A stretch of 64,000 nucleotides of DNA from RHKX01 sp963839535 (GTDB lineage Bacteria; Actinomycetota; Thermoleophilia; Solirubrobacterales; 70-9). The position numbers and the translations under genes were made by a program. The stretch lies in assembly GCA_963839535.1 (NCBI GenBank), contig CAWIVF010000010.1:99964-163963 (forward strand). Direction: 5' to 3'. Under the pieces are notes generated by a model that searched no databases, was not told the origin of the DNA, and was given only the letters and a program-made list of their open reading frames with translations. Below, piece after piece: positions 1-10,525 of this stretch (its first letter is position 1; each line of letters starts with the position of its first letter).

Positions 1-977
1 TCGGTGCCCTGCATGGCGAGCAGCGCGGGCCGCACGAAGAGCACGAACGTGACCATCGCCGAAACCGGATTTCCCGGCAGGCCGAAGACGAGCGTGCCGT
101 CGGCCGCGACGCCGAAGTACGTCGGTTTCCCCGGTCGCAGCGAGACCCCCCAGAAGACCTGCTCCACCCCGAGCTGCTCGAGCGCCGGGCGCACGTGATC
201 GTGCTCGCCGACCGAGACCCCGCCGCAGATCACCGCCACGTCGGCGGCGAGGGTCCGCTCCAGGGCCGCGACCGTCGCGGCCCGGTCGTCGCCGACGATC
301 TCGACCCCGGCGAGCTCGGCGCCGGCGCCGCTCGCGAGCGGTGGCACCGCGTACGCATTCGAGTCGCGGATCTGCCCCGGCCCCAGCGGAGCGCCGGGCT
401 CGACGAGCTCATCGCCGGTCAGCAGGACCGCGACGCTCGGCCGCCGCGCGCAGCGGACCTCGGCCACCCCGACCGAGGCGAGAGCCCCGAGCTCGGCGGC
501 GCCGAGCCTGGCTCCGGGTCCGAGCAGGCTCGCGCCGCGGCGGACGTCGTCGCCGGCCCGCCTGACGTTGTTCCCGGTCGGGACCTCGGCTCGGACGAGC
601 ACCCGCTCGCCGGCTCGCGCCGTGTCCTCGACCCGGACCACGGCATCGGCGCCGGCGGGGATCATCGCGCCGGTCGAGATCGCGATCGCCTCGCCCGGCC
701 CGAGATCGCGGCTCGCGGGATGCCCCGCGCGCGACTCGCCGACGACGATCAGGTCAACCGGGTTCTCGTCGGTGGCGCCGGACACATCCTCCGACCGCAC
801 GGCGAAGCCGTCCATCGCGGAGTTGTCGAAGCCGGGCACGTCGTCGGCCGCCGCGATCGGCTCGGCGAGGATCCGGCCGAGCGCCTCGCGCAGCGGCACC
901 GGCTCCGCGTCCGCGGGACGCACCCGCTCGAGCACCAGCTCGCGCGCCCGCTCGATCGGGATCAGCTCTCGGCTCAT
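1..977 (-). CDS. moeA: Molybdopterin molybdotransferase MoeA, 3' end cut by window edge
   Basis: MoeA inserts molybdate into adenylylated molybdopterin, the last common step of molybdenum cofactor synthesis in the cytoplasm. About 325 codons are visible. The start ATG at 977 gives MSRELIPIERARELV. Typical MoeA blocks follow in order: PGFDNSAMDGFA near residue 50, STGAMIPAGADAVVRVEDT near residue 105, LLTGDE, CGGVSVGEHDHV and FGLPGNPVSAMVTF near the cut end. The C-terminal domain IV lies outside the window. It is divergent from mobA with about 140 bp between them, so the two pathway genes probably share a control region. No frameshift was seen. The family call is secure; a MoeA-like GlpR/MoeA variant cannot be excluded without the C terminus. 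Confidence 0.93.
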   Translation of the reverse strand, partial: MSRELIPIERARELVLERVRPADAEPVPLREALGRILAEPIAAADDVPGFDNSAMDGFAVRSEDVSGATDENPVDLIVVGESRAGHPASRDLGPGEAIAISTGAMIPAGADAVVRVEDTARAGERVLVRAEVPTGNNVRRAGDDVRRGASLLGPGARLGAAELGALASVGVAEVRCARRPSVAVLLTGDELVEPGAPLGPGQIRDSNAYAVPPLASGAGAELAGVEIVGDDRAATVAALERTLAADVAVICGGVSVGEHDHVRPALEQLGVEQVFWGVSLRPGKPTYFGVAADGTLVFGLPGNPVSAMVTFVLFVRPALLAMQGT

Positions 978-1119
978 CAGGAGAACATCCTGACGAGGTC
1001 GGGAGCGCGCTGATCAAGGAAGAGCTCGGCGATGCGGCCACTTGGCCGTGAGCCGGGCGATGACGCCGAGCAGCGTGCTCCCGGGCCGTCAGGCGTCCCA
1101 TCGCTGCGAGACTGCGCGT

Positions 1120-1723
1120 GTGGAGGGAGACTCGGCGCCTGCATCGCGGGTGATCATCCTCGCCGGAGGCGCCGGCAGACGGATGGGCGCGGCGAAGGCG
1201 AGCCTCCCGCTCGCCGGCCGGCCGATGATCGAGTACGCGATCGAGGCGGCCGACGCCGCCGCGCTCGTGCCGGTCGTGGTGGCCGGGAGGAAGGTCGAAT
1301 TGCCGCCGCTGGACTGCGCCGTCATCGCGGACGGGGAGGGCCCGCTCCATCCGCTCCGCGGCATGATCGCGGCCCTCGAGCACTTCGGGGAGCCGGTCGT
1401 GGTCCTGGCCTGCGACCTCCCCCTCGTCCCACCCGCCCTGCTCGGCACGGCTCGCCGGCGAGGCGGCCCCGTTCGCCATGCCCGTCCATCCGCGGCCGCA
1501 GCCGCTCGTCGCCCGCTACTCGCCCGGCCTGTTGCCCCGCTTGCGCGAGGCGCTGGCCGAGGAGCGTTCGATGACCCGCCTGGCCGAGGCGCTCGGGGGC
1601 GCCCGCCTCGGCGAGGAGGAGATGCTCGGGCTCGGCGATCCCGCCTGGATGCTCGCCAACGCGAACGACCGGGACGACCTGGCGCGGATCGAGGCCGAGA
1701 TCGTGCGGCGTCAGGCGGCCTGA
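1120..1723 (+). CDS. mobA: Molybdenum cofactor guanylyltransferase MobA, frameshifted
   Basis: MobA transfers GMP to Mo-molybdopterin. The first frame contains the nucleotide-binding loop ILAGGAGRRMGAAKASLPL and the catalytic-site block ACDLPLVPPALLG. The second frame continues with LAGEAAPFAMPVHP and ends NANDRDDLARIEAE, a typical MobA tail. The frames join between about 1444 and 1456 if one base is skipped, so one extra base is present relative to an intact gene. The GTG at 1120 is chosen because it lies just before the conserved VIILAGG strand; an upstream ATG at 1042 in the same frame is possible. It is divergent from moeA. Sequence conservation is good on both sides of the break, so either a recent mutation or an assembly indel is likely. 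Confidence 0.82.
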
Positions 1724-2760
1724 AGCCGGCCGGCGGCGCGCTCGGCCTGCCGGGCCAGCCGGCGGCGCATCAGCGCGACGGCATCCTCGGCGCAGCTCAT
1801 CCGGATGCTCGCCACGTGGCCCGCGAGGCGGACGTCGTCGAGGGCTCGCTCGGGGCCGACCCGGCTGCTGAACGCGTCGTCCTGCTCCCGGCCCCGGCGG
1901 CCGAAGACGAGCGGGCACTCGTCGAGCAGTTGGTCCTGCGGCCGCACCTCGACCAGCCAGCCGCCCTCACTCGGGTCGACCGTGGCGAGGAGGGGATCGA
2001 GCAGCGCCTCGTAGTTGATGACGCTCACCCTGCCCGCCGCCGGCGAGGCGACCGCAAACGACCCGGTCGCCGAGTGGAGGACGGCGACGGCGTCCCCCGC
2101 GGCGACCTCGGAGCCGGGGGCGAGCGTCACGAGGCGAGCCGTCCGATCGACCCGGCGGGCCAGCGCCCGCCCCATCGCGATGGTCACGGGGCCACCGGGG
2201 ACCCAATCCGCGACGACGTGCCGGCCGATCCAATAGCCGCGGCCCCCCGGGACGAGGCTGAGGGCCCGGTTCGTCTGCCGCACCGGCTTCGGCGCCGCGC
2301 GGGTAGGGGTCGGCGAACCGAGCGAGCGGCCGAAGTGGGCCGCGTGAGCCTGAAGCCCTTGCCGGGGCACGAGCTGAACCCCGTAGCGCTTGGCGACCTC
2401 CACGAGCTCCGCCCGCCGGGCCGCGCCGTCCTTCGGGTCGAAGCAGAGCGCGACGACGCAGGCGCGCTCGGCCCGGAAGCCCGTCCGGTGCCACTCGATC
2501 TCCCCCCAGGCCGCCATCGCACCGGCGACGTAGCGCTCGCCGTAGAGCGACGGGCGCGGCAGGCGCTCGTGGTAGGCGTTGAAACCGCACCGGCAGTCCT
2601 TCGCCGGGGCGGCGTGCTTCGTCCCACCGCGACAGTCGGAGACGTTCTCCCCCGGCTCCCAGTGCTGGGCGTAGGCGGGGCCGAGGAGCGCGCCGTCGCG
2701 GACCTCCCAGATCCGATAGCCGATCACCGGCTCGGCGAAGTCGGGGCCGCCCTCGCTCAC
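1711..2760 (-). CDS. GcvH-like protein without lipoyl lysine, fused to a Cys-containing N-terminal domain
   Basis: The 349-residue protein has two parts. Residues 1-75 form a domain with GYRIWEVRDGALLGPAY, WEPGEN and CRCGFNAYHE, a pattern I associate with uncharacterised actinobacterial proteins carrying a CxCG motif. Residues about 180-290 align by eye to the glycine cleavage H protein: LVTLAPGSEVAAGDAVAVL, SPAAGRVSVINYEAL and GGWLVEV match GcvH landmarks. Where GcvH has ESVKA with the lipoylated lysine, this protein has HSATG, so it should not carry lipoate. The GTG start overlaps the stop of the preceding small gene (GTGA), indicating translational coupling. A role as a scaffold or binding protein is inference only. 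Confidence 0.6.
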   Translation of the reverse strand: MSEGGPDFAEPVIGYRIWEVRDGALLGPAYAQHWEPGENVSDCRGGTKHAAPAKDCRCGFNAYHERLPRPSLYGERYVAGAMAAWGEIEWHRTGFRAERACVVALCFDPKDGAARRAELVEVAKRYGVQLVPRQGLQAHAAHFGRSLGSPTPTRAAPKPVRQTNRALSLVPGGRGYWIGRHVVADWVPGGPVTIAMGRALARRVDRTARLVTLAPGSEVAAGDAVAVLHSATGSFAVASPAAGRVSVINYEALLDPLLATVDPSEGGWLVEVRPQDQLLDECPLVFGRRGREQDDAFSSRVGPERALDDVRLAGHVASIRMSCAEDAVALMRRRLARQAERAAGRLQAA

Positions 2761-2960
2761 GCCGGCTGGCGCTCCGGCTCGGGGGCGCGCTCAGGTTCCG
2801 GCGGGGCGGGCGGGGCCGGTTCCGGCGGGGGCGCCGGCTCGGAGCGCCTGGCGGGCTCCGGAAGCCGGATGGGCTCGACCGTGATCCGCCGCGAGGGCCC
2901 CGGCAGATCGAGTGCCCGGGGGTCCCCCACCACGCCTTCGACTGCCTCGAGCTCCTCCAT
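2757..2960 (-). CDS. Small proline-rich hypothetical protein
   Basis: This 67-residue reading frame begins MEELEAVEGVVGDPRALDL and ends in a Pro/Glu/Arg-rich tail (repeated PEPAPP-like units). Its stop codon overlaps the GTG start of the GcvH-like gene by four bases, and it follows the DUF5995 gene on the same strand, which supports translation as part of a three-gene unit. I do not recognise the family. The low-complexity tail means composition alone cannot prove it is real. Confidence 0.45.
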   Translation of the reverse strand: MEELEAVEGVVGDPRALDLPGPSRRITVEPIRLPEPARRSEPAPPPEPAPPAPPEPERAPEPERQPA

Positions 2961-3008
2961 CGAGCGAACCTATCGCCGCCGTCAAGGAGACGGCCGAGAC
3001 CCGCTTGG

Positions 3009-4238
3009 CTATCCCGAAAGGGGTTGGACCATGCGCGTTCTCGCGTCGGCGACGCCGGGTCCGAGCAGCGAGCGCAGGCGCACCCGGACTGGACCGTCTC
3101 CGCCGGGCAGCGGCAGCTTCAGCAGCCCGTTGCGGCCGGCGGCGAGCTCGAAGTGCCTGCGGCTGGAGCGTCGTCCCTCGCCGGGGCGGACGCCGGCGAC
3201 GCCGACGCACGGCCCAGGGCCGTCCGGGCAGGCGATCGGGAGGAGGATGTCGCCGCCATCGGTTCGTGGCCCGCCCGCCCGGAAGTGGGCGACGTCGGAG
3301 CCCCGGTCGTAGCGCGGGTGCTGCCCGCCGCGCTCCGCGCAGCGCGCGTCCCGAGCCGACCTGTCCTCGCCGGGCGCGTAGGCGGAGCCGGCGTAGATCA
3401 GCTCCGCCTGGCTGACCGCGTAGTCCTCGATCGTTCCGGCGACCTGGCGGCGCTCGGCGTCGTTCCTGGCCGCGGCGAGTAGCTCGGCGTTGCGCCAGGC
3501 GGCCTCCCGCCAGGCGACCAGCACGTCGAAGAGGGCCTCGTCGTCGACGACCGTCCCGGGCACGTCGTAGTCGTCGATCGACTCGTCGAAGCGCCGGGAG
3601 AGCTCCTTCAGCATCGGCTTGTAGAGCGCCCGCAGGCGCTGGTTGCCCGAGTCGTGCTCGGCCTTGCGGCTGCGGCCCTTCTCGTCGACGAGGCCGGCTC
3701 GATAGAGAAGGAAGGGGAAGTCGCGGTTGACGTGCGCGTTCATCGAGAGCAGCAGGTTGCCGATCCCCTTGACCGTCCCGTCGCGGCCCGCGTCGAAGGC
3801 GATCCTCCAGGCCGGCGGGACGAGATCGGTTCGCCCGGCGAGGTAGTTGTCGTAGGCGAGGAAGTAGGGGCGGGCGAACAGGGCATCGAGATGGTTCAGC
3901 CACCGCTCGTCGTCGTAGAAGCCCTCGTCGAGGCCGTTGCGGATGTCCTCCGTGACCCGGATGTAGGTGAGCGAGAAGACGGCGTTGTGGTCGCAGCGCG
4001 GGAAGACCGTGTGGAAGCGCCGGTACATCTCGCCGAGCGTCCGGTCGATGCAGGGGTCGGAGCCGCGGACGCAGTTCGCCCGCTTGCTGAACTCGGCGTT
4101 GGACGGGTAGCCGATCTCCCGCGGGTTCCAGTCCGTGTAGGCGGGGCCCGGGTCCTGCGCCGGAGCCGGGGCGGCGAGCAGGGCCACGATCGCCAGCGCC
4201 GGCGCGAGTCCCGCGATCAGGTTGCGCGTCCTCCCCAT
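3009..4238 (-). CDS. Secreted DUF5995-family protein
   Basis: The 409-residue product starts with a signal peptide (MGRTRNLIAGLAPALAIVALLAAP, cleavage likely after APA near residue 27). The body contains HxxHTVFPRCDHNAVFSL-like and LNHLDALFARPYFLAYDNY segments, followed by MNAHVNRDFPF, which I recognise as DUF5995 hallmarks: several His, Asp and Asn residues that may bind metal. The C-terminal 100 residues are Gly/Arg-rich and contain paired cysteines (ACPDGPGPC). It is the first gene of a minus-strand trio with the small proline-rich protein and the GcvH-like protein. Biochemical function is unknown to me. Confidence 0.72.
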   Translation of the reverse strand: MGRTRNLIAGLAPALAIVALLAAPAPAQDPGPAYTDWNPREIGYPSNAEFSKRANCVRGSDPCIDRTLGEMYRRFHTVFPRCDHNAVFSLTYIRVTEDIRNGLDEGFYDDERWLNHLDALFARPYFLAYDNYLAGRTDLVPPAWRIAFDAGRDGTVKGIGNLLLSMNAHVNRDFPFLLYRAGLVDEKGRSRKAEHDSGNQRLRALYKPMLKELSRRFDESIDDYDVPGTVVDDEALFDVLVAWREAAWRNAELLAAARNDAERRQVAGTIEDYAVSQAELIYAGSAYAPGEDRSARDARCAERGGQHPRYDRGSDVAHFRAGGPRTDGGDILLPIACPDGPGPCVGVAGVRPGEGRRSSRRHFELAAGRNGLLKLPLPGGDGPVRVRLRSLLGPGVADARTRMVQPLSG

Positions 4239-4278
4239 CTCCCTGCGCCAAGGTACACCCGCCGGGCGGGTGACCGGC

Positions 4279-4739
4279 TCAGTGGCCGGCTTCGAGCCCG
4301 TCGCGCTCGATCGCGGCGATCTTGGCGAGCCGCCGGACGTGGCGCTCCTCGCCGCTGAACTCGGCGGCGGCGAACGCCGCCACCAGCTCGCTCGCGATCT
4401 CGGGTCCGATCACGCGGGCGCCGAGGGCGAGCACGTTGACGTCGTCGTGCTCGACGCACTGACGGGCCGTGTAGGTGTCATGGGCCATGGCGGCCCGGAT
4501 CCCGTCGACCTTGGATGCGGCCACGGCCACCCCGGCGCCGGATCCGCAGCAGAGGATGCCCCGCTTCGCCTCACCCTCGCGAATCGCTCGCGCGACCGCC
4601 AGCGCCCGGTCGGGGTAGTCGTCCGGCGTCTCGGCGTCGTCGGTGCCGAGGTCGAGCGATTCGTGCCCGGCTGCGGTGACCGCATCAAATACGACCTCGC
4701 GCAGCGACACCCCGGCGTGATCGAAGCCGCAGGCGATCC

Positions 4740-4743
<4 letters not shown>
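4279..4743 (-). CDS. rpiB: Ribose-5-phosphate isomerase B
   Basis: RpiB interconverts ribose 5-phosphate and ribulose 5-phosphate in the non-oxidative pentose phosphate pathway. The 154-residue length is normal. The N-terminal MRIACGFDHAGVSLRE has the substrate-binding Asp-His pair, DLGTDDAETPDDYPDRA follows, and the loop CCGSGAGVAVAASKVDGIRA is the RpiB anion-binding loop, here with two cysteines. HDTYTARQCVEHDDVNVL and LGARVIGPE are also typical. The start overlaps the tkt stop by four bases (ATGA), so it is the last gene of the ROK kinase-tkt-rpiB operon. Confidence 0.95.
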
Positions 4744-6769
<2,026 letters not shown>

Positions 6770-6773
<4 letters not shown>

Positions 6774-7744
6774 CGACTCTCCTGTCCGCGTTGCCGTTCG
6801 AGCTCCTGCTTCGCCAGCAGGGATGCTCCCAGTACTCCCGCCTCCGGCCCGTGAACCGAGAGGCGGATCTCAGTCGAGGTCCCCACCCCCGGCAGCACGT
6901 AGCCGAGCGCCACGCGACGCGCCGGCTCGAGCAGCAGCTCGCCGGCCGTCGAAAGGCCGCCTCCGATGGCCACCACGTCGGGGTCGAAGGTGTTGATCGC
7001 GTTGGCGATGCCGACCCCGAGGCGCTCGCCGATCAGGCGGACCGCCTCGATCGCGACGGCGTCTCCCTCGCGGGCCCCGGCGACGGCCTCGCGGCCGCTC
7101 ACCGCCTCGCCGGATGCGGCGATCCGGCCGAGGTAGGAGTCCGGGTGCTCGGCGGCTGAGGCGGCGGCGACCAGGTCGAGGACCGACCCCGCCGCGGCCG
7201 ACTCCAGCGAGCCGGGCTGGGGAAAGCCCGAGGGCTCGGCCGCGCCGCCGGCGAGGTCCAGCCCGATCAGGGTGTGGCCGAGCTCGGCCGCCGCGCCCGT
7301 CGCGCCCCGGTAGGGGCGGCCGTCGAGGACGAGCCCGCCCCCCACCCCGGTCCCCACGGTGAACATGACGAGGTTGCGGACGACCAGCTCCTCGCCGTCG
7401 TGGGCCTCGGCGAGGGCGGCGAGCGTCGCGTCGTTGTCGACGAAGACGGGCAGGCCGAGCCGCTCGGTGAGGACGTCGCGGAGCGCCACGTCCTCGAGCG
7501 GGACGTTCACCGAGGTCCGGGCGCGCCCTCCCTCCCAGTCGATGACCGAGGGGACGCCGACGCCCACGGCCACCGTCTCCTTCGTGCGGACGCGCTCCAC
7601 CGCCGCGGCGATCTCGCCGAGCAGGGCCTTGGCATCGGTCTTCTCCGTCGGCCGCAGCGCGTGGTCGCTCAGCTTCCCGCCGCGCAGCACGGCCGTGGCG
7701 ATCTTGGTCCCACCGACGTCGACGCCGACGTACTCCTCGCTCAC
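6770..7744 (-). CDS. ROK-family sugar kinase lacking the zinc-binding cysteines
   Basis: The 324-residue protein begins with the phosphate-binding motif GVDVGGTKIATAVL and has the FVDNDATLAALAEAH catalytic Asp segment and the GTGVGGGLVLDGRPYRG adenosine motif of ROK glucokinases. The ELGH helix is present, but the usual CxCGxxGCxE zinc cluster is replaced by a Gly/Pro/Ala stretch (EPSGFPQPGSLESAAAGS), so structural zinc is probably absent. The most likely role is phosphorylation of glucose or another hexose feeding the adjacent pentose phosphate genes. It is the first gene of the operon with tkt and rpiB, with divergent transcription from the cyclase-family gene. Confidence 0.88.
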
Positions 7745-7848
7745 GAGGGCTGACTGCGCGCGGGAGGGTTCAAGCCGCCTCTGAACATAGCGACGGAAGA
7801 CCGGGTCTCGGCCCGGCGGGCGCGGGGCGCCGCAGTAGTCTCGCCCCG

Positions 7849-8481
7849 ATGACGCTCCATGACGTCTCGGTTCCCGTTCGGCCCGGCATGCCGATCTACC
7901 ACGACAACCCGGGCGTCGAGATCGAGCGCGCCTCCTCGATTGCGGCCGGTGACACGGCGAACGTCTCGAAGCTGACGATGGGAGTCCACACCGGCACCCA
8001 CATCGACGGGCCGCTCCACTTCTTCGAGGACGGTGCCGGGGCCGACTCCCTGCCCCTCAGCGCGATGCTCGGCCCGGCGTCGGTCGTGGAGCTGGAGGGT
8101 CTCGGCGACGGGCCGATCGACGAGGAGGCCCTGCGCGCCGCGTCGATCCCGGCGGGCACCGAGCGCCTGCTCCTGAAGACGCCGAACTCCAAGCTCTGGA
8201 GCCGCGCCGACTTCACCCGCGACTTCGTCCGGCTCGACGGCTCGGGGGCCGCCTACGCGATCGAGGCCGGCGTGCGCCTGATCGGAATCGACTACCTCTC
8301 GATCGGCGATCCCGATGCTCACCGCGCACTGCTCGGCGCCGGCGTCGTGGCGCTGGAGGGGCTCGACCTGAGGGAGATCGAACCCGGCCCCTACGAGCTG
8401 ATCTGCCTGCCGCTGCGCCTCGCCGGGACCGACGGCGCTCCGGCGCGGGTCCTGCTGCGCGAGGTCGAGGAGACGCCGTGA
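7849..8481 (+). CDS. Cyclase-family metal-dependent hydrolase (kynurenine formamidase-like)
   Basis: The 210-residue protein carries the family metal-binding motif in VHTGTHIDGPLHFFEDG (HxGTHxDxPxHF), preceded by the N-terminal strand MTLHDVSVPVRPGMPIYHD and followed by LIGIDYLSIGDPDAHRALLG and a His/Glu-containing C-terminal half. Proteins of this family hydrolyse N-formylkynurenine or cyclic amides; the substrate cannot be assigned here. Its stop overlaps the GTG start of the next ROK kinase by four bases. The ATG at 7849 immediately begins the conserved domain. Confidence 0.87.
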   Translation: MTLHDVSVPVRPGMPIYHDNPGVEIERASSIAAGDTANVSKLTMGVHTGTHIDGPLHFFEDGAGADSLPLSAMLGPASVVELEGLGDGPIDEEALRAASIPAGTERLLLKTPNSKLWSRADFTRDFVRLDGSGAAYAIEAGVRLIGIDYLSIGDPDAHRALLGAGVVALEGLDLREIEPGPYELICLPLRLAGTDGAPARVLLREVEETP

Positions 8482-9446
8482 GAAGGCAGGGCGCCCGCGG
8501 CGGGATCGATCTCGGCGGGACGAAGATCCAGGCGGTGGTCGTCGACTCCGGCAACGACGTGCTCGGTGAGGCCCGGCGCCCCACCCCCACCAAGCACGGC
8601 CCGCAGGGCGTCGCCGACGAGATGGCGGCCGCGATGCAGGATGCGGCCGACGCCGCCGGGATCGAGACCGACTCGCTCGCCGGGGTGGGCGTGGGCTCGC
8701 CCGGCGAGGTGGAGGCCGGCGCAGGGATCGTCTCCAACGCCCGCAACCTCCCCGGCTGGTCGGGCAGCTTCCCGCTCGCCCCGCGGCTGACCGACGCGCT
8801 GGGGACGAAGGTCGCCGTCGGCAACGACGTGAGCGTCGCGACGCAGGCCGAGGCTCAGCTCGGGGCCGGGCGCCATCACCGGACGGTCCTCGGGGTCTTC
8901 TGGGGGACCGGCGTGGGCGGCGGGCTCGTGCTCGACGGCGAGCTCTGGCACGGCCGCGGCTCGGCCGGGGAGATCGGCCACATGGTCGTTCACCGCGGCG
9001 GCGCGCGCTGTCCCTGCGGCAACCGCGGCTGCATGGAGGCCTACGCCGGGCGTGGCGCGATGGAGGCGCGCGCCCACAAGGAGGTCAAGGCGGGCAGGAA
9101 GACCGTCCTCTTCAAGTTGATGAAGGAGCACGACCGCCCGCGATTGACCAGCGGCATCTGGGAGCGGGCGCTCGACGCTGAGGACGAGCTGGCGGAGGAG
9201 CTGATCGATCGCGCGATCAAGGCGCTCGGAGCCGGGATCGCCTCGGCGGTCAACCTGCTCGACCCGGAGGCGGTGATCCTCGGCGGCGGGCTGGGCGTCC
9301 GCTTCGGCGAGCGGCTCGGGCCCCGGATCGAGAAGGCCATGGGCAAGAGCCTGTTCGGCCGCGATCACCCGCCCAAGTTCCTGATCGCCGAGCTCGGCGA
9401 CCTCGGCGGCGCGATCGGCGCGGCGCTGCTCGTCGCTCCGCGCTGA
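8478..9446 (+). CDS. glk: ROK-family glucokinase with intact zinc motif
   Basis: ATP-dependent glucokinase forms glucose 6-phosphate. The 322-residue product has GIDLGGTKIQAVVVDSG at the N terminus, VGNDVSVATQAEAQLG, FWGTGVGGGLVLDGELWHGR, the EIGHMVVHRGG helix and the complete zinc cluster CPCGNRGCMEAYAGRG. ILGGGLGVRFGERLG lies near the C terminus. The GTG start overlaps the previous stop (GTGA). It contrasts with the zinc-less paralogue about 750 bp upstream on the other strand. Glucose is the most likely substrate, by family; N-acetyl sugars are an alternative. Confidence 0.9.
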   Translation: MRRQGARGGIDLGGTKIQAVVVDSGNDVLGEARRPTPTKHGPQGVADEMAAAMQDAADAAGIETDSLAGVGVGSPGEVEAGAGIVSNARNLPGWSGSFPLAPRLTDALGTKVAVGNDVSVATQAEAQLGAGRHHRTVLGVFWGTGVGGGLVLDGELWHGRGSAGEIGHMVVHRGGARCPCGNRGCMEAYAGRGAMEARAHKEVKAGRKTVLFKLMKEHDRPRLTSGIWERALDAEDELAEELIDRAIKALGAGIASAVNLLDPEAVILGGGLGVRFGERLGPRIEKAMGKSLFGRDHPPKFLIAELGDLGGAIGAALLVAPR

Positions 9447-9489
9447 CACAGCGAAAGGCGGCCTGAGCCGAGTGTTGGTGGGGCCGTTA

Positions 9490-9509
9490 CCCTCTATGGA
9501 GGGGTTTTT
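9490..9509 (+). terminator. Short hairpin plus T-run after glk
   Basis: CCCTC at 9490-9494 and GAGGG at 9499-9503 form a 5-bp stem with a TATG loop, followed by G and five T residues. It lies 43 bp after the glk stop, where a rho-independent terminator would be expected. The stem is short. Confidence 0.45.
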
Positions 9510-9601
9510 CCGCTGAAGCCCCCAGCGATCCCCCTAATCAACCTATTGGGCGCGTGTTCGCCGGGACCCTCCCGGCAGCGACCGGCCCGGACCGAGGTCT
9601 C

Positions 9602-9958
9602 ATGCCCAGCCGCACCGCCCACGCCCCCTCGAACGTCTCCAAGGACGACGGCCGCATCTCCGTCCAGGAGAACGGGATCGCCCGCTTCGACATGACCGGC
9701 GACACCATCATCGGCGACGGCGGCAACGTCACCGTCTACGAGCGTCCCGACGGGTCTCAGTACGCGCTCGACCGCCGCGGGGTCGGCTGCGAGTGGGATC
9801 CCACCGCGATGATCTTCGGCCGGGCCCGCTTCGACGCTCGAGACGCCGCAACCGGCCGCTGGCCGGAGTCGCGTTCGATCGAGGTCGCCGAGCCGGCGGC
9901 GGCTGAGGCCAACCCTCAGCGCGCTCGGCGCCGCGGGTCTCGCTTTCGTACTGGCTAG
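9602..9958 (+). CDS. Hypothetical protein with repeated strand-like N-terminal segment
   Basis: The reading frame from ATG 9602 gives about 118 residues beginning MPSRTAHAPSNVSKDDG and including ENGIARFDMTGDTIIGDGG and VTVYERPDGSQYALDRRGVG. Third codon positions are almost all G or C, as in the genuine genes of the window, which supports coding. A GTG at 9554 in the same frame would add 16 residues. No family is recognised. The Gly/Asp pattern in the first half suggests beta structure. It is unlinked to obvious partners: a terminator-like hairpin precedes it and a large inverted repeat follows. Confidence 0.5.
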   Translation: MPSRTAHAPSNVSKDDGRISVQENGIARFDMTGDTIIGDGGNVTVYERPDGSQYALDRRGVGCEWDPTAMIFGRARFDARDAATGRWPESRSIEVAEPAAAEANPQRARRRGSRFRTG

Positions 9959-9986
9959 TTCTTCGGACTCGGGAGCTGGTGGCCGC

Positions 9987-10052
9987 GGGGTGCAGGGGCC
10001 ACTTTGGGCGGGCCGCTGAGCGGCCTTGAGCACCCACGGACCCCTGCACCCC
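9987..10052. repeat. 12-bp inverted repeat with a nested hairpin
   Basis: GGGGTGCAGGGG at 9987-9998 is matched exactly by its complement CCCCTGCACCCC at 10041-10052. Within the loop, GGCCG and CGGCC (10011-10025) form a second small stem. It lies between the hypothetical gene ending at 9958 and the repeat-protein gene starting at 10127, so it may terminate the former or regulate the latter. There is no T-run. Confidence 0.6.
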
Positions 10053-10126
10053 ACGGCCCTCGCGGGCGGCACGCTGCGCTCGCGGCTCTCGTTAAGGGGA
10101 GGGGTCGGGGCGGTAGTTTGGGAGCC

Positions 10127-10460
10127 GTGGAGGGTGAGGTTCTTCTTGAGGACTCGGCTGGGGTTCTGGGCAGTGCCGGGACCGTTGGCAGTGCCGGGGT
10201 TGTCGGCAGTGCCGGGACCATCGGGTCGGCGGGGGTCGTTGGCAGTGCCGGGACCGTTGGGAGTGCGGCGGTGATCGGATCGGCGGCCGTCGTTGGGAGC
10301 GCCGGGGTTCTCGGGTCCGGCGGGATCCTGGTCGGGCTGGGGAACGTCGCCTGCCTCGGATGCGTCGCCTGCATCGGGTGCGTGGGATGCGTCGGCTGCG
10401 TCGGATGCATCGGCTGCGTGGGCCTCACGCGGTGCCGTCGGGGCAATCGGGCGCAGCTAG
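10127..10460 (+). CDS. Repeat protein: GSAG-V units followed by CVGC units (frameshift near the end)
   Basis: From GTG 10127 the frame encodes VEGEVLLEDSAGVLGSAG and then about nine six-residue units of the form V-(V/I)-G-S-A-(G/A), followed by a tract of C-(V/I)-G units with roughly ten cysteines in 35 residues. If one base is skipped near 10428 the protein ends CVGL-RGAVGAIGRS at a TAG (10458-10460); without the skip the frame runs on into the MMPL gene. The six-residue period resembles hexapeptide left-handed beta-helix repeats, which would stack cysteines in ladders. A purine-rich stretch (AGGGGAGGGG) upstream could include a ribosome site. I recall similar proteins in related genomes but no known function. 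Confidence 0.5.
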
Positions 10461-10525
10461 CCGCTTCGGCCATAGCCCCGCTGCCCTCGCCCCGCCCCGC
10501 GGGGCCAGGGAGGCCGGGGATCGTC

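Noticed and set aside
978..1119. A molybdenum-cofactor riboswitch between moeA and mobA
   Set aside because: The region has no recognisable conserved Moco-motif helices; it is simply a GC-rich divergent intergenic region.
10004..10525. Treating the open frame upstream of the MMPL gene as its N-terminal extension
   Set aside because: The stretch is a different repeat protein with its own start and, after one skipped base, its own stop at 10460; MMPL proteins start with a cytoplasmic residue run and helix as seen from 10526.
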